58,744 bases of DNA, from contig NZ_AMZY02000015.1 in the NCBI RefSeq assembly GCF_000330725.2, positions 1 through 58,744 of the forward strand. The letters are read 5' to 3'. Position numbers and translations under genes: made by a program. Below are positions 9,943-20,200 of the stretch, piece by piece; within the stretch, counting starts at the first letter, position 1; the number at the start of each line of letters is the position of its first letter. The notes below the pieces were generated by a model. It was not told where the DNA came from. It saw nothing but the letters and a program-made list of their open reading frames with translations, and did not search any database. Source of the stretch: Mariniradius saccharolyticus AK6. GTDB lineage: Bacteria; Bacteroidota; Bacteroidia; Cytophagales; Cyclobacteriaceae.

Positions 9943-9951
9943 AAGTCACTG

Positions 9952-10533
9952 TTACCTGGGCTCGTGGAAACACTTTCTGCAGCGGGCTTCGTAGCTGTCC
10001 TTCTCACCCAAGAGAACCTTGTCTTGGGCGGCAGTCAACCGGTAGGAATAGGATGCCAGATTGCCGCATTTCATGCAGATCGCATGGACCTTGGTCACGT
10101 ATTCCGCAATGGCTAATAACTGAGGCATAGGTTCAAATGGCTTCCCCGCAAAATCCATATCCAATCCGGCCAAAATGACCCTTTTGCCGGCGTTGGCCAA
10201 AATATCCGCAACCTCCACGATCCGCTGATCGAAAAACTGTACCTCGTCAATGCCGACCACGTCGCAATCTCCTGCAAGCAAAATGATGTCATCCGCGAAA
10301 TTCACGGGCGTAGACCGGATCGCATTCTCGTTATGCGAGACTACATCGAAATCATGGTAACGCTTGTCAATGGAGGGTTTGAAAATCTCGACCTTTTGGC
10401 GTGCAATCAGGGCACGGTTGAGGCGTCTGATGAGTTCTTCCGTTTTCCCAGAAAACATGGAGCCGCAGATCACCTCTATATGACCTCGGCGATCAGGATT
10501 TCTGGATTTTCCGATGGAAGGTTCTATAAACAT
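9952..10533 (-). CDS. tdk: Thymidine kinase
   Basis: A 193-aa type II thymidine kinase that phosphorylates thymidine to dTMP for nucleotide salvage. It shows the P-loop [11 protein letters not shown], a DEVQFFD Walker-B-like motif, the lasso region, and zinc-ribbon cysteines (CMKC near the C-terminus and CRKC at the end). The start at 10533 is chosen because a longer frame (from 10623) would run into the ferredoxin gene and lacks family similarity. It lies 5 nt downstream of the ferredoxin and 9 nt upstream of recO. Confidence 0.95.
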   Translation of the reverse strand: MFIEPSIGKSRNPDRRGHIEVICGSMFSGKTEELIRRLNRALIARQKVEIFKPSIDKRYHDFDVVSHNENAIRSTPVNFADDIILLAGDCDVVGIDEVQFFDQRIVEVADILANAGKRVILAGLDMDFAGKPFEPMPQLLAIAEYVTKVHAICMKCGNLASYSYRLTAAQDKVLLGEKDSYEARCRKCFHEPR

Positions 10534-10538
10534 ACTTT

Positions 10539-10865
10539 CTACTCGCTGTAATGGATATGGGGCAATTTGTTTTCCTCCGCAACCCGAACCGTCAGTTCCC
10601 CATCCATGATTTTGGCTTGGCAAGATAGCCTTTCGTTTGGTTTTAACTTGCCCAAATCACGGTAAATTTCTTCCGGTTCGGTGAGCGGGGAGAGGTTTTC
10701 CATCCCCGAGAGGACGATGATTTTGCAGGTGATACAGCGTCCTTTTTTTCCGCAGGCATGCATCCAATCTATGCCGTTTTGATGGATTAAATCAATAACT
10801 TTGCCTCCAGCATGCGAGGAAGATAATTCGCGTCGTTGTAGATTTTGGATGACGATTTTCAGCAT
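10539..10865 (-). CDS. 2Fe-2S plant-type ferredoxin
   Basis: A 108-aa small electron carrier. The cluster ligands are C38, C44 and C47 ([10 protein letters not shown]) and C82 (ERLSCQAK), the CX5CX2C...C pattern of adrenodoxin/ferredoxin-type [2Fe-2S] proteins. The beta-grasp fold is consistent with the short hydrophobic strands. It is the first gene of the operon with tdk and recO and is divergent from the gene starting at 10902. The redox partner is not evident from context. Confidence 0.92.
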   Translation of the reverse strand: MLKIVIQNLQRRELSSSHAGGKVIDLIHQNGIDWMHACGKKGRCITCKIIVLSGMENLSPLTEPEEIYRDLGKLKPNERLSCQAKIMDGELTVRVAEENKLPHIHYSE

Positions 10866-10901
10866 AGCATTGGCGGCAAAAAAATAGAAAACGGTAGGAT
10901 T

Positions 10902-12056
10902 ATGTCAGCGAAGATAAATAGCAATTATGTAGAAAGCTACGCGAAGGAATTTAGTGGTTTGGTGTGTGCGGACTATTTCAAAACCAAGAAGTACATGACG
11001 GGACAGGAGATCATCACCCTGACCCCGAGCATTCAGGTCAATTTTTTCATCATCAAGATTCTGTTTGAAACTTGGCAACTTGAAATCGAAAAACTGAAAA
11101 GCAGTCCTTATTTCGATTATCGTGACAAAGCCGTCCACGAGTCTTTGCGCGAATTTGCCAACCTCCTCTCCCGCACAATCAAGATCGAAAGGCAGCACTT
11201 TGAGCCCCTTTTGATCCAAGCAGTGAAGGAGAGCATTTCCCTGGCAGTCAACCCCTTGGATTTTTTCAAAAACGAAATTGCAAAAGTCAAAGACCAAGAT
11301 GTGAACCAGTTTTTGAAAGACAACAAAAAATACATCAAGTGGCACACCGCCCTGATTTCGAGCCTGATCGACCGGGCGGGATTGCAGCATACGCGGGAAG
11401 CTTACACGAGGGCTTTGGAAAATAACTTTGCCAGCCAAAAAGCAGGTCTCGATAGCTACAAATCCCTGCTCAACAGCATGGGCCAAATCAAGTTTTTGGA
11501 TTTTGACCTTCTGATCCCAGTCCAGGACGAGCAAATCGAGGAAATTCCAAAACCTGCGCCTCAGCCAATCCAAGAACCCCTGGCCACGGAATCTTTCTTC
11601 GACCAAATTGAAGAGCCCTCAAAACCCCTTCCGATCCGGATGCCTGTATCGGGACAAGAACCTGAATTGGAAGATACGGTGATGGTAGAAGAGGACCTGA
11701 AAGACCTGCCGTCCGAACGTAGGTTCAAAACCGTCAACCTGGAAAATCGGATCGATCCGATCGAAATCTGGAACCGCCTCGAAAACGAACAATATTCCGT
11801 GATGAAGGGTACCATCAAGGACCTCGCAGAAAGTGTGGGATTGAACCAACGGTTTATGTTTACCAAAGAGCTTTTTGACGGCAACCCCGATTTGCTAAAG
11901 CATGCGCTTCGATCCATTGACGAATGCAAGTCATTTGTCGAAGCCATCGAACTGCTGAATGAACGCTATGTCGGTGAACTCGGCTGGAATAAAAACTCGG
12001 AAATCGTAGAGGAATTTGTCCAGTTGATTTTCAGAAAATTCGACAACCGCGGATAG
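10902..12056 (+). CDS. Conserved-looking cytoplasmic protein of unknown function
   Basis: A 384-aa soluble protein that I do not recognise. The ATG at 10902 (MSAKINSNYVESYAKEF) is preferred over 10845, which lies inside the divergent ferredoxin gene. The N-terminal half (to about residue 210) is helical and charged, with no signal peptide or membrane segment. A Pro/Glu-rich linker (about 215-280, QEPLATESF...PLPIRMPVSGQEPELED) separates it from a C-terminal domain (about 290-384) with DPIEIWNRLENEQ, GLNQRFMFTKELFDGN and ECKSFVEAIELLNERY. That C-terminal pattern, a helical module at the end of a protein with an acidic linker, suggests a protein-protein interaction role, but nothing catalytic is visible. 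Confidence 0.85.
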   Translation: MSAKINSNYVESYAKEFSGLVCADYFKTKKYMTGQEIITLTPSIQVNFFIIKILFETWQLEIEKLKSSPYFDYRDKAVHESLREFANLLSRTIKIERQHFEPLLIQAVKESISLAVNPLDFFKNEIAKVKDQDVNQFLKDNKKYIKWHTALISSLIDRAGLQHTREAYTRALENNFASQKAGLDSYKSLLNSMGQIKFLDFDLLIPVQDEQIEEIPKPAPQPIQEPLATESFFDQIEEPSKPLPIRMPVSGQEPELEDTVMVEEDLKDLPSERRFKTVNLENRIDPIEIWNRLENEQYSVMKGTIKDLAESVGLNQRFMFTKELFDGNPDLLKHALRSIDECKSFVEAIELLNERYVGELGWNKNSEIVEEFVQLIFRKFDNRG

Positions 12057-12573
12057 AATTGGTTCCAAAAAAATCACCCCCAAAAATTGACTAATATCAA
12101 TTTAGTGTGTTTGGGAATATTTCCCTATATTTCAAACGTTGATTCCAATACTATTTCGCAAGTAAAATCAAATTTAGGTCAGCACTAATTCCCGCAGCTT
12201 AGACGGGAAGTACATTCGCCGATTTGGTCCATGGATATGTTTGGGACAATTATTCCTCCCGTACCATTATACGGGCAGGAAATTATTGGCATTAATTTCG
12301 GAGTGATTTGATTAATCTTATCTTCATTCTGATTTATAAAAAAATTTAATTTATATTTTATGGAATTTGGAGGTGGACTGCATGTGTTGAAGAATCCCAA
12401 ATCCCGGCTTTTGTTGTTGACGGTTTTCGGCCCAGACATTGAAGCTGCTGAAATATATATTCATGAACATATTTCCAACCATATTGAACACGTAGTTTAA
12501 AAAGGATCAAGATTTAATTTGTGTTGATTAACTTACCCATACCACAGCTTTGGGTTTGACCTAAACAAGCCGA
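12057..12573. other. AT-rich 517-nt gap with possible small or decayed ORFs
   Basis: This stretch is clearly more AT-rich than its neighbours and has no convincing gene. Two antisense small frames stand out. On the minus strand, 12439-12185 encodes 84 aa ending ISMDQIGECTSRLSCGN, with four cysteines and no recognised family. On the plus strand, 12360-12500 encodes 46 aa (MEFGGGLHVLKNPKSRLL...), preceded in the same frame by two stop codons and another short open piece, as in a decayed gene. They overlap each other, so at most one is real. Confidence 0.3.
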
Positions 12574-13149
12574 ATGAAGGAATTCTTAAACATAAAAAAG
12601 GAGGTTTTGTCCAAGTTGGAATCTGATCTCCCGAGTAGCCTCAAGTACCACGACATGTCCCATATCATGGATGTGTATGATGTTTGCAACCAATACATCG
12701 ATAGATTGAAGCTCCCGGAACAAGAGGCCTGTGAACTAAGAATCGGCGCCCTGATGCATGACATCGGCTTTACCCAAGGCAACTCCAACCACGAAGAAGT
12801 GGGGGCAAAAATGGCTGAGGAAATCCTCCGGAAACACAACGTCGGCCAACATTGCATCGAAAGTGTACAGGGCTTGATTCTCGCTACAAAAATCCCCCAA
12901 TCACCCACAAACGAGCTCCAAAAAATCCTTTGCGATGCAGATTTGGATTACCTGGGCAGGGATGATTATCCCGAAATCAGTTCCAAACTTTTTGAAGAAC
13001 TGAAAATCTCCAACGTTATCCAGACGGAAGAAGAATGGAAAAACATCCAAGTCAGATTTCTCAAAGCCCATCAATTCCACACTGACTTTGCGAAGAAAAA
13101 CCGAGAGCCCAAAAAGCAATACTGGCTACGGATGATCGAGAATTCTTAG
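12574..13149 (+). CDS. HD-domain metal-dependent phosphohydrolase
   Basis: A 191-aa single-domain HD protein. Likely metal ligands are H30 (DMSH), the H62-D63 pair (LMHDIGF), H73 (SNHEEVG) and a later Asp in CDADLDYLGR. This is the HDc/HDIG-like arrangement found in hydrolases of nucleotides or phosphoesters. There is no fused sensor or synthetase domain, so it is not RelA/SpoT. The substrate cannot be assigned. It is convergent with polA, with a 70-nt gap and no clear terminator. Confidence 0.85.
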   Translation: MKEFLNIKKEVLSKLESDLPSSLKYHDMSHIMDVYDVCNQYIDRLKLPEQEACELRIGALMHDIGFTQGNSNHEEVGAKMAEEILRKHNVGQHCIESVQGLILATKIPQSPTNELQKILCDADLDYLGRDDYPEISSKLFEELKISNVIQTEEEWKNIQVRFLKAHQFHTDFAKKNREPKKQYWLRMIENS

Positions 13150-13219
13150 GCAGATCTACTGCGAATAATCCTTTTTTCCTCAAATTTTGAAGCCAAGTCA
13201 TTCGTTTTTTGTGGCCCTA

Positions 13220-16036
13220 TCAATGCGCCTCCAGCCAATCCTTCCCGGTCCCAACCTCTACTTCCAAAGGCACAGGCAGCTTCACCGCATGGGTCATCAA
13301 ATACGGGATTTGTCTCTTCAAGATTTCGACCTCGTCCTTGTGGGCGTCAAACACCAATTCGTCATGCACCTGCAGGATCATTTTTGATTTGAGGTTCTCC
13401 TTTTTCAACCAACGATGGACGTCGATCATCGCTACTTTGATCAAGTCCGCAGCCGAACCCTGCAGCGGGGCATTGATGGCGTTTCGCTCCGCAAAACCCC
13501 TCATTGTCATGTTCCTGCTATTGATATCCCGCAGATAGCGCCTTCTTCCCAAGATCGTTTCAACATATTCATCCTTGCGGGCCTTCTCGATGCTGTTGTC
13601 CATGTAGGTCTTGACGGCGGGAAACTCGGTGAAATAAGCATCGATAATCTCCTTGGCTTCGGTCCGCGAAATATTGAGTCGCTGGGATAGTCCAAAAGCC
13701 GAAATCCCGTATATGATGCCAAAGTTGGCGGTCTTTGCCTTTCTGCGCATGTCCGAATTCACGTCGTCCAAAGAGACCTTGAATATCTTCGCTGCCGTAG
13801 CGGCATGTATATCTTTCCCTTCCTGAAAGGCTTCCAACATGGATGCATCCTGCGAAAATGCTGCCATCAGCCGCAGTTCGATCTGGGAATAATCGGCTGA
13901 AAGGATGACGTGGTTTTCGTCCCTTGGAACAAAGGCCTTGCGTATTTCCCGGCCCCTTGCCGTCCTGATCGGGATATTCTGGAGGTTGGGGTTGATCGAG
14001 GAAAGCCGTCCCGTGGCTGCCACGAATTGGTTATAGGTAGTGTGGACACGGCCCGTTTTGGGATTGATCATGGTAGGTAAAGCATCTACATAGGTGGACT
14101 TGAGCTTCACCATTTCTCGGTACTCCAAAATGGCATCCGCGATTTCGTGCTCGCCCGCCAACTTGCTCAAGACTTCTTCTCCGGTTGCATATTGGCCAGT
14201 CTTGGTTTTCTTGGCCTTGGGATCGAGTTTGAGTTTTTCGAAAAGCACATCACCAAGCTGCTTTGGAGAGGAAAGGTTAAAACGCACTCCCGCCAATTCA
14301 TAGACACGTTTCTCGATCTCTTTGCTTTCAGATTCCAGGATTCCCGACAACTCTGCCAAACTTCCCGTATCGATCCTTACTCCCTCAAACTCCATTTCGG
14401 CGAGCACTTCGATGAGGGGATTCTCAACCTCAAAAAACAACTTGGCCAAACCATTGCGCTTGATAATCGGGTCAAACTTCTGCTTGAGTTTCAAGGTCAC
14501 ATCGGCGTCCTCAGCGGCATACTGGACCACATCGTCCACATCCACATCCCGCATGTTTCCTTGTCCTTTTCCTTTTTTTCCAATCAATGACTCGATCGAG
14601 ACAGGGCGGTAATTGAGATATTGCTGCGCCAGCCAATCCATGGAATGCTTGCCCTCCGGCTCGATGAGATAATGGGCCAACATGGTGTCGTACAATTGTC
14701 CTTTAACCTTGATGCCATAGTTCATCAGCACGAGCATGTCGTATTTGATGTTCTGGCCAATCTTGGAGATTTTTTCATTTTCAAATAGACTTCGGAACAA
14801 TTCCAACTGACGAGAGGCCTGTTTTTGGTCGGCCGGGAATGGTACATAAAACGCCTCGCCGGGCACGTAGGAAAAAGAAAGCCCAACGAGTTCCGCTTCA
14901 TTGGGGTTGATCGATGTCGTCTCGCTGTCGAAGCAGAATTCGTCTTGGATTTCGAGGTAACTGATCAATTCCAGGATCGCATCTTCACCCTCTACTTTGT
15001 GGTAATCATTCGCGGTCGTCAGGATGCTGTCATACTCCTGAAGCACCGGAGCCAAGGGTTCTTCTGGCAGCAATTCTTCTTCAGTCACCGCAACTTCTGG
15101 AGTAGAAAACAAGCCCAATTGCTCGCTTGGCCGGGCTTGGGGCTTTTTGATCTTTTCTCCAAAAACACGCTGCGTCAGTGTCCTAAACTCCAATTCAGCA
15201 AAAATTGCCTTCAATTGGTCCTCGTGCGGTCCATCGTAGCGGAGCGCGACTTCATCAAATTCGATCGGAACATTGATATCAATCGTCGCCAATTCCTTGG
15301 AGAGGATTCCCTGCTGGGCAAAGTTCTCTACGTTCTCCTTTTGCTTTCCTTTGAGCTGATCCACATTCTGGATCAATCCTTCCACTGAACCAAACTCCTT
15401 CAAAAGTTTGACTGCCGTCTTTTCCCCAATTCCCGGAATTCCCGGGATATTGTCCACAGCGTCTCCCATCAGGCCCAAGATATCCCGCACTTGGTCTACA
15501 TGCTCGATATCCCATTTTGCACACACCTCTTTTGGTCCCAATATCTCCACGCCATTGCCCATAAATGCCGGCTTATACAGGAAAATATGGTCCTCTACGA
15601 TTTGTCCATAGTCCTTGTCGGGCGTCATCATGTAGACTTCAAAACTGGTGCGTTCGGCTTTTTTGGCTAAGGTACCGATGATATCGTCCGCTTCGTAGCC
15701 GTCCATTTCCAGCACAGGAATATTGAATGCCTGCACAATCCGCTTTACCCAGGGTGTACCTACCTCGATGTCTTCGGGTTGTTCCTGTCGATTGGCCTTG
15801 TAGGCTTCAAACTGCTTGTGGCGAAATGTTGGCGCCTTGGTATCAAATGCCACCGCGATATGTGTCGGCTTTTCCTTGTCCAAAACTTCCAGCAGCGTAT
15901 TGGTAAAACCCAGCATGATGCCGGTGTTGAGGCCTTTGGAATTGATCCTTGGGGTCTTGCTGAAAGCAAAATGCGCCCTGTAAATCAGGGCCATGGCGTC
16001 GAGTAGAAAAAGTTTTTTATCTCCTTTTGAAGGCAT
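13220..16036 (-). CDS. polA: DNA polymerase I
   Basis: 938 aa with all three activities apparently intact. The 5' nuclease/flap endonuclease domain (about 1-290) has FLLDAMALIYRAHFAF and DGYEADDIIGT. The 3'-5' exonuclease (about 345-530) retains motif I (FDSETT, near 369-374), motif II (IGQNIKYD) and motif III (YAAEDADVT), so proofreading is probably functional. The polymerase domain (about 540-938) has motif A (ILSADYSQIELR, 712-723), motif B (RRKAKTANFGIIYG, 764-777) and motif C (LQVHDELVFD, 889-898). It works in Okazaki fragment maturation and repair. A linker at about 295-345 is acidic and Pro-rich. Confidence 0.98.
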   Translation of the reverse strand: MPSKGDKKLFLLDAMALIYRAHFAFSKTPRINSKGLNTGIMLGFTNTLLEVLDKEKPTHIAVAFDTKAPTFRHKQFEAYKANRQEQPEDIEVGTPWVKRIVQAFNIPVLEMDGYEADDIIGTLAKKAERTSFEVYMMTPDKDYGQIVEDHIFLYKPAFMGNGVEILGPKEVCAKWDIEHVDQVRDILGLMGDAVDNIPGIPGIGEKTAVKLLKEFGSVEGLIQNVDQLKGKQKENVENFAQQGILSKELATIDINVPIEFDEVALRYDGPHEDQLKAIFAELEFRTLTQRVFGEKIKKPQARPSEQLGLFSTPEVAVTEEELLPEEPLAPVLQEYDSILTTANDYHKVEGEDAILELISYLEIQDEFCFDSETTSINPNEAELVGLSFSYVPGEAFYVPFPADQKQASRQLELFRSLFENEKISKIGQNIKYDMLVLMNYGIKVKGQLYDTMLAHYLIEPEGKHSMDWLAQQYLNYRPVSIESLIGKKGKGQGNMRDVDVDDVVQYAAEDADVTLKLKQKFDPIIKRNGLAKLFFEVENPLIEVLAEMEFEGVRIDTGSLAELSGILESESKEIEKRVYELAGVRFNLSSPKQLGDVLFEKLKLDPKAKKTKTGQYATGEEVLSKLAGEHEIADAILEYREMVKLKSTYVDALPTMINPKTGRVHTTYNQFVAATGRLSSINPNLQNIPIRTARGREIRKAFVPRDENHVILSADYSQIELRLMAAFSQDASMLEAFQEGKDIHAATAAKIFKVSLDDVNSDMRRKAKTANFGIIYGISAFGLSQRLNISRTEAKEIIDAYFTEFPAVKTYMDNSIEKARKDEYVETILGRRRYLRDINSRNMTMRGFAERNAINAPLQGSAADLIKVAMIDVHRWLKKENLKSKMILQVHDELVFDAHKDEVEILKRQIPYLMTHAVKLPVPLEVEVGTGKDWLEAH

Positions 16037-16069
16037 GGGGTTCGGTTTTTGGGAAGTAGAAATTCAGTT

Positions 16070-16098
16070 CGAAAGTAGCAGGGTGGCTAAATTACAAA
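16070..16098 (-). promoter_or_regulatory. Possible polA promoter
   Basis: On the minus strand: TTTG, 17-nt spacer, TACTTTCG (7 of 8 matches to TAnnTTTG), about 34 nt before the polA start. Confidence 0.4.
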
Positions 16099-16168
16099 TT
16101 ATCGGCATAGGCTTCAGCCTAAATCAAAAAACTAAGTCAAGACATCGCAGCCAGACGGGAAAAAGAAA

Positions 16169-16191
16169 AAACCCGGCAACAGGCCGGGTTT
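16169..16191 (-). terminator. Rho-independent terminator
   Basis: Perfect 9-bp stem AAACCCGGC/GCCGGGTTT with a 5-nt loop, followed on the minus strand by TTTTTTCTTTTT-like sequence. It ends the transcript of the coiled-coil membrane protein that stops at 16219. Confidence 0.9.
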
Positions 16192-16218
16192 CCTTAATCT
16201 CTATCAGCGCAGGGACAG

Positions 16219-16815
16219 TTAGCTCACCTTACCGTTCATGGCATCGATCAATTCCCTTTTGAGTTTCCTTTCACGCTCAAGCGTGTTTTTGCGGTGTTGC
16301 TCAAACTCCTCTATTGTTTCTGCCAAATCATTTTGGGCTTTGGCGATCACTTTGTGGCTTTGGCTGTATTTGAACAAGAAAAACAGCAATCCCGCCGTCA
16401 GCAGCCCAACGATAGCCCACATCATGTTGACATAGGTGGATTTGTGGATCTGTAGGCCCAAAAATTCGAAACTATCCACGGCGGCTTCCGCAGACTCCAA
16501 TCGATTTTGGGTTTCGGTGACACCTGCTTCCAAGGCCTTGATCTTGGTTTCCTTTTCTACCAAGTCTGCCTGGATTGTACTCAATTCCTTTTTGAATACA
16601 TTGATGGAGTCGGTAACGTTGGCACGGATCTGATCCAAATGTGTCTTCTTGACCACCTTGTAATCTTGGTAATTGTTTGAAATCTTGAGGAGGTGATCAA
16701 ATTGGCTGGAGATCGTCCCTCCGGTGAGGGATCCGGTTTGCTGTACAGTGTCCTGGGCCCAAATGGGCACAGAAAGTACGCTCGTGAGAAGGATAAGTAG
16801 TATTTGCTTTTTCAT
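16219..16815 (-). CDS. Signal-peptide protein with coiled coils flanking one membrane segment
   Basis: 198 aa. The start at 16815 (MKKQILLILLTSVLSVPIWAQ-D) gives a clean signal peptide ending in the usual Bacteroidota AQ cleavage site; an upstream ATG at 16884 would bury it. A periplasmic segment with predicted coiled coil (about 55-115, heptad-like LDQIRANVTDSINVFKKEL region) is followed by one transmembrane helix (about 129-148) and a charged cytoplasmic helix (about 150-195, EEFEQHRKNTLERERKLKRE). This is the layout of a small transmembrane scaffold or signalling rod. No enzyme motif is visible. I recall similar Bacteroidota proteins being labelled tRNA (guanine-N1)-methyltransferase; nothing in this sequence supports that name. 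Confidence 0.85.
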   Translation of the reverse strand: MKKQILLILLTSVLSVPIWAQDTVQQTGSLTGGTISSQFDHLLKISNNYQDYKVVKKTHLDQIRANVTDSINVFKKELSTIQADLVEKETKIKALEAGVTETQNRLESAEAAVDSFEFLGLQIHKSTYVNMMWAIVGLLTAGLLFFLFKYSQSHKVIAKAQNDLAETIEEFEQHRKNTLERERKLKRELIDAMNGKVS

Positions 16816-17208
16816 TGGATTAAGTTGTTTGAAGCGCAACCGCTCCGGCATTTGGATTTTTCCGGGTAGGCATTGCATCAGCAATAAATATGCCTCTATG
16901 ATTTGAAAATTGCAATAATTTAGGAACGAAATATGACAAAATCACTCTAATTGTTTGATTTTATTGGACTTATCGGCAAAAATCCTTTCCAAAGAATATC
17001 CATTGAGCGAATTCAACTTTTCTCACAGTTATTTTCCTGAAAAAAACCGGGGCTTTGTTTCAGGGCTGATTTGTCTTATAAAATTGTGATTTCTGGGTTT
17101 TTCATGAACAATATTCCCAAATCCGGAATTGCATTTTGGGCCAAGAAGACAAGTATTTGAAAATCAATATTTTTTTGATAAATTCCACGGTATTTTTATG
17201 TTTTTTAT
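16816..17208. other. 393-nt divergent intergenic region
   Basis: An AT-rich region between divergent genes. For the plus-strand giant membrane protein there is TTTG (17054-17057), a 21-nt spacer and TAAAATTG (17079-17086, 7 of 8 to TAnnTTTG), which would leave a leader of about 115 nt. Nothing else is recognised. Confidence 0.4.
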
Positions 17209-20200
17209 ATGAAATGGAAGAATTTAAAGCTTTGGGGAATTCTTGCCTTATTGATTTTGGTGATAGGCGCCATTCTCTATCAGCAGTCCCGCAACAATCG
17301 CGACGAACTCAAAATGCAGGCGATCCGCGGAATGGAAATCACCCGGCAAAACCTCATCGGCGCCTACGATTCTTACCATCAAGAAATTGAGGGGTACTTT
17401 TACAGGATCCTGATCGAAAAATTTGGGAAAAAGGCGCCCGATAGCCCTGATGGTCAACCAAAAAGCCAAAGCGCCATCGCACGGACCATGAATGGCTTTT
17501 TTGGTTCCAACCGTCCCGTCTTTACAGAAACCGTCATTATCAACCCAAATTCGGAACAACTTGCCGAACCTTCTTTGGAGATTCTTTACGAAAACCCCGT
17601 CCGACTGGCAGACAGGCACCACTTGATGACATGGGACCGGAAGCAGTTTGACCTCAGGGAGCTTCCAAGTCGCAGGCAGATCAAAGAATTGTTGGGATTT
17701 GACCTCGTTTATCCCAAGGATTTCGACTTTGAAGACTCGCTCATGGTGCAGGTTTCCAGCATTCTTCCGCTCGAAAAATTACTGAAGAAAGACCAAAACA
17801 ACCGCTTTTTTGACCATATCATCTTGGCCGACGAAAACGGCAACGCGCTTTATCCAAATAATCTGAGGGAATTGCAGCTGCTGGATTTTAAGAAAATTTC
17901 TGAAAACGACACCTTATCCCGGCACCAAGCAGGGGTGAGGTTGACAAATTTTGACATTTCCCTAGTCCCACATATGGGGTTCTGGATTCCCGTTCAACTC
18001 AACGGCAAAACATTTTACCTGATAGGCACCAAGCAAGCGGACCATTTTGACAAAGTCGGCTTGAGGATCAATTTCAACCTATTGACGACCTTGATTTATG
18101 GATTGATCATCCTGCTGCTTTCGATCCCAATACTTTCCATTCTCAACCTCGAAAAAGGGGACATACTGAGCAAAAACAAGGTATTTGCCGCGGGATTCTC
18201 CTTGATGTTTTTGATGACGGTGCTTGGTTTTGGCTTATCCCAACTGGGACACCTTGAAAAATACGTCGATGCCAAAAAAGAGAATTTTGATTCCTTGCGG
18301 CGGGTTACCCAAAGGCATCTTGAAAGCTACCTGAAGGTTCTGAATGAGCGAAACGGGAAAGGGTTCAGGTTTGAGGATTTTCCCGACAAGGAAATCCTAG
18401 AGCTCATCGAGGTGCAAAACTCCATGATCACAAAGCTCAACATTGCTGATTTTGGAGCGAAATCGATGATCAAACTCGATTTTGCCAATCCCAACGAATC
18501 CTTCATCGATATTTCGGGGCGTGATTATGTAAGGCATTTTGATGTACAGCGTGATCGTCCGTATTTCATCGGAGCCCAATACTCCAGGGGTTCAGGGGAG
18601 TTGGAAGCTGTGATCAGCCGAAAAGGAAACCAAGAGCAAGTTGTCGAAGCCATAACATTTGCTTTGCGAAAAGTCAGCCCAATCACCGAAAACCACCGCT
18701 ACCTGCTCTTCAAGGAAGGGGGGAAAGTCCTCCACAAAAGTGATGGGATACTTACGCCACTTGACCAAATACCGGACGCTTTGGAGGGTCAAAAATGGGC
18801 TGAAATCAAAAATCTGATGGAACAGAATCCTTTAGCAGGTGCCGAGGACTTTTGGGAAATCAGCATGTACTTGAACGGCGATCCTTACATCGGGATTCTG
18901 CAACTGGTGGACGGGAAAAACTTTGACCAAAATGTCTGGTCACTTTACCTTATCAACAAAAACTTAGCTTACGTCAAGTCATCCCTCGTCAGTTTGGAAG
19001 CCGTCGTGATCTTGAGCTTTTATCTACTCATGTTGGTGGTTATGACTTTCATCAACAAATTTGCCCAAAGCCCACCGCAAATCAAGAGTTTCGTGCCCTT
19101 TGCATACGCTTGGTTATTCCCGACCAAGAGGAAGCAAAGCCGCTACTTGTTGTTGACCGGTGTCAATACCCTGCTCCTCCTGGCGCTTGTCCTCGTGTTC
19201 TTCTCAAGTCGATACCATTTGCTTGCAGTCACGCTGGTAGCGGTGCTTTCATCCACCATTGCTTCACTTTGCCTTTACCTGCTTGCAGGACCCACTTGGC
19301 GCTCACGGACCATTAGGCGGGATCTCCTTTACATCTTGCTGATGCTGTTGCTTTGGGCCTTCGGTGTCGTCATTTTGATTCAAATCAGTCTTGGATGGGT
19401 GATCATACTCGTTACCGCAGTTTTGTTTGGGATCGTCGCATGGCTGAAATACTCGGGAAGCCTCCGGACAATTGACGGTTTTCTCAACCAATGGGCTATC
19501 AGTTCCCGGGCAGCGTTTGTCGTGTACATGATTTCTTGGTCCCTGTTGTTGGGATTCCTGCCTGGTATGATGATCCACGGGAGTACGTTCAGGTTTGAGG
19601 AAAGCATTTGGAACGGACAGGCGGCTAGCGAAGTACCCGAATCCAAGGAATGGATCGAAACCTACGAGAAATTCAGGCGGAATCTCTTTTCGATCGTCGG
19701 GGACAATGCCGACAAAGAGCCTGGGCAATTCATTTCTCCGCCAAAAAACGCCATCTATGCGGCCTTCGAAGGAAAGCAAGATGCGGCAAACTGGAGCTTT
19801 TGGAAAAGTCTCCGCTGGCCGTGGATATGGCTCGGGGCATTGTTTGGTATACTGGTCACGATCTATTTCCTGATCAGCAACAACATCAGTAAAATCTACC
19901 TCTTGGACTTTGATTTTGACAATCACCTGGTGGGCAGCAAAGCGGACTGTGACGCCCAAGACTTCAAAAAAGTGTTTCTGTGTAGCCTCGATACCATCCA
20001 AAAGAAAAAGTGGATTGCCTGTAATCTGGGAGTGGAAGAGAGCGAAATTTTTGTGTTGGATTTGGCAGAAACGAAACTGGACGATGACCAGGGAAGCACA
20101 TTATTTTCTTTTCCAGATTCCAAAGGCAAAAAAGTATGGCTCATAGAGAATATCCATTGCGTGACTGAGCCGAGTTGGCTAAGTGACAAAATCCCGCTAT

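Noticed and set aside
10905-11606. 233-aa antisense frame inside the 384-aa unknown gene
   Set aside because: Shadow of the plus-strand gene; no motif, no start context.
16219-16815. tRNA (guanine-N1)-methyltransferase
   Set aside because: The protein has a signal peptide, one membrane helix and coiled coils, with no SPOUT or TrmD motif.
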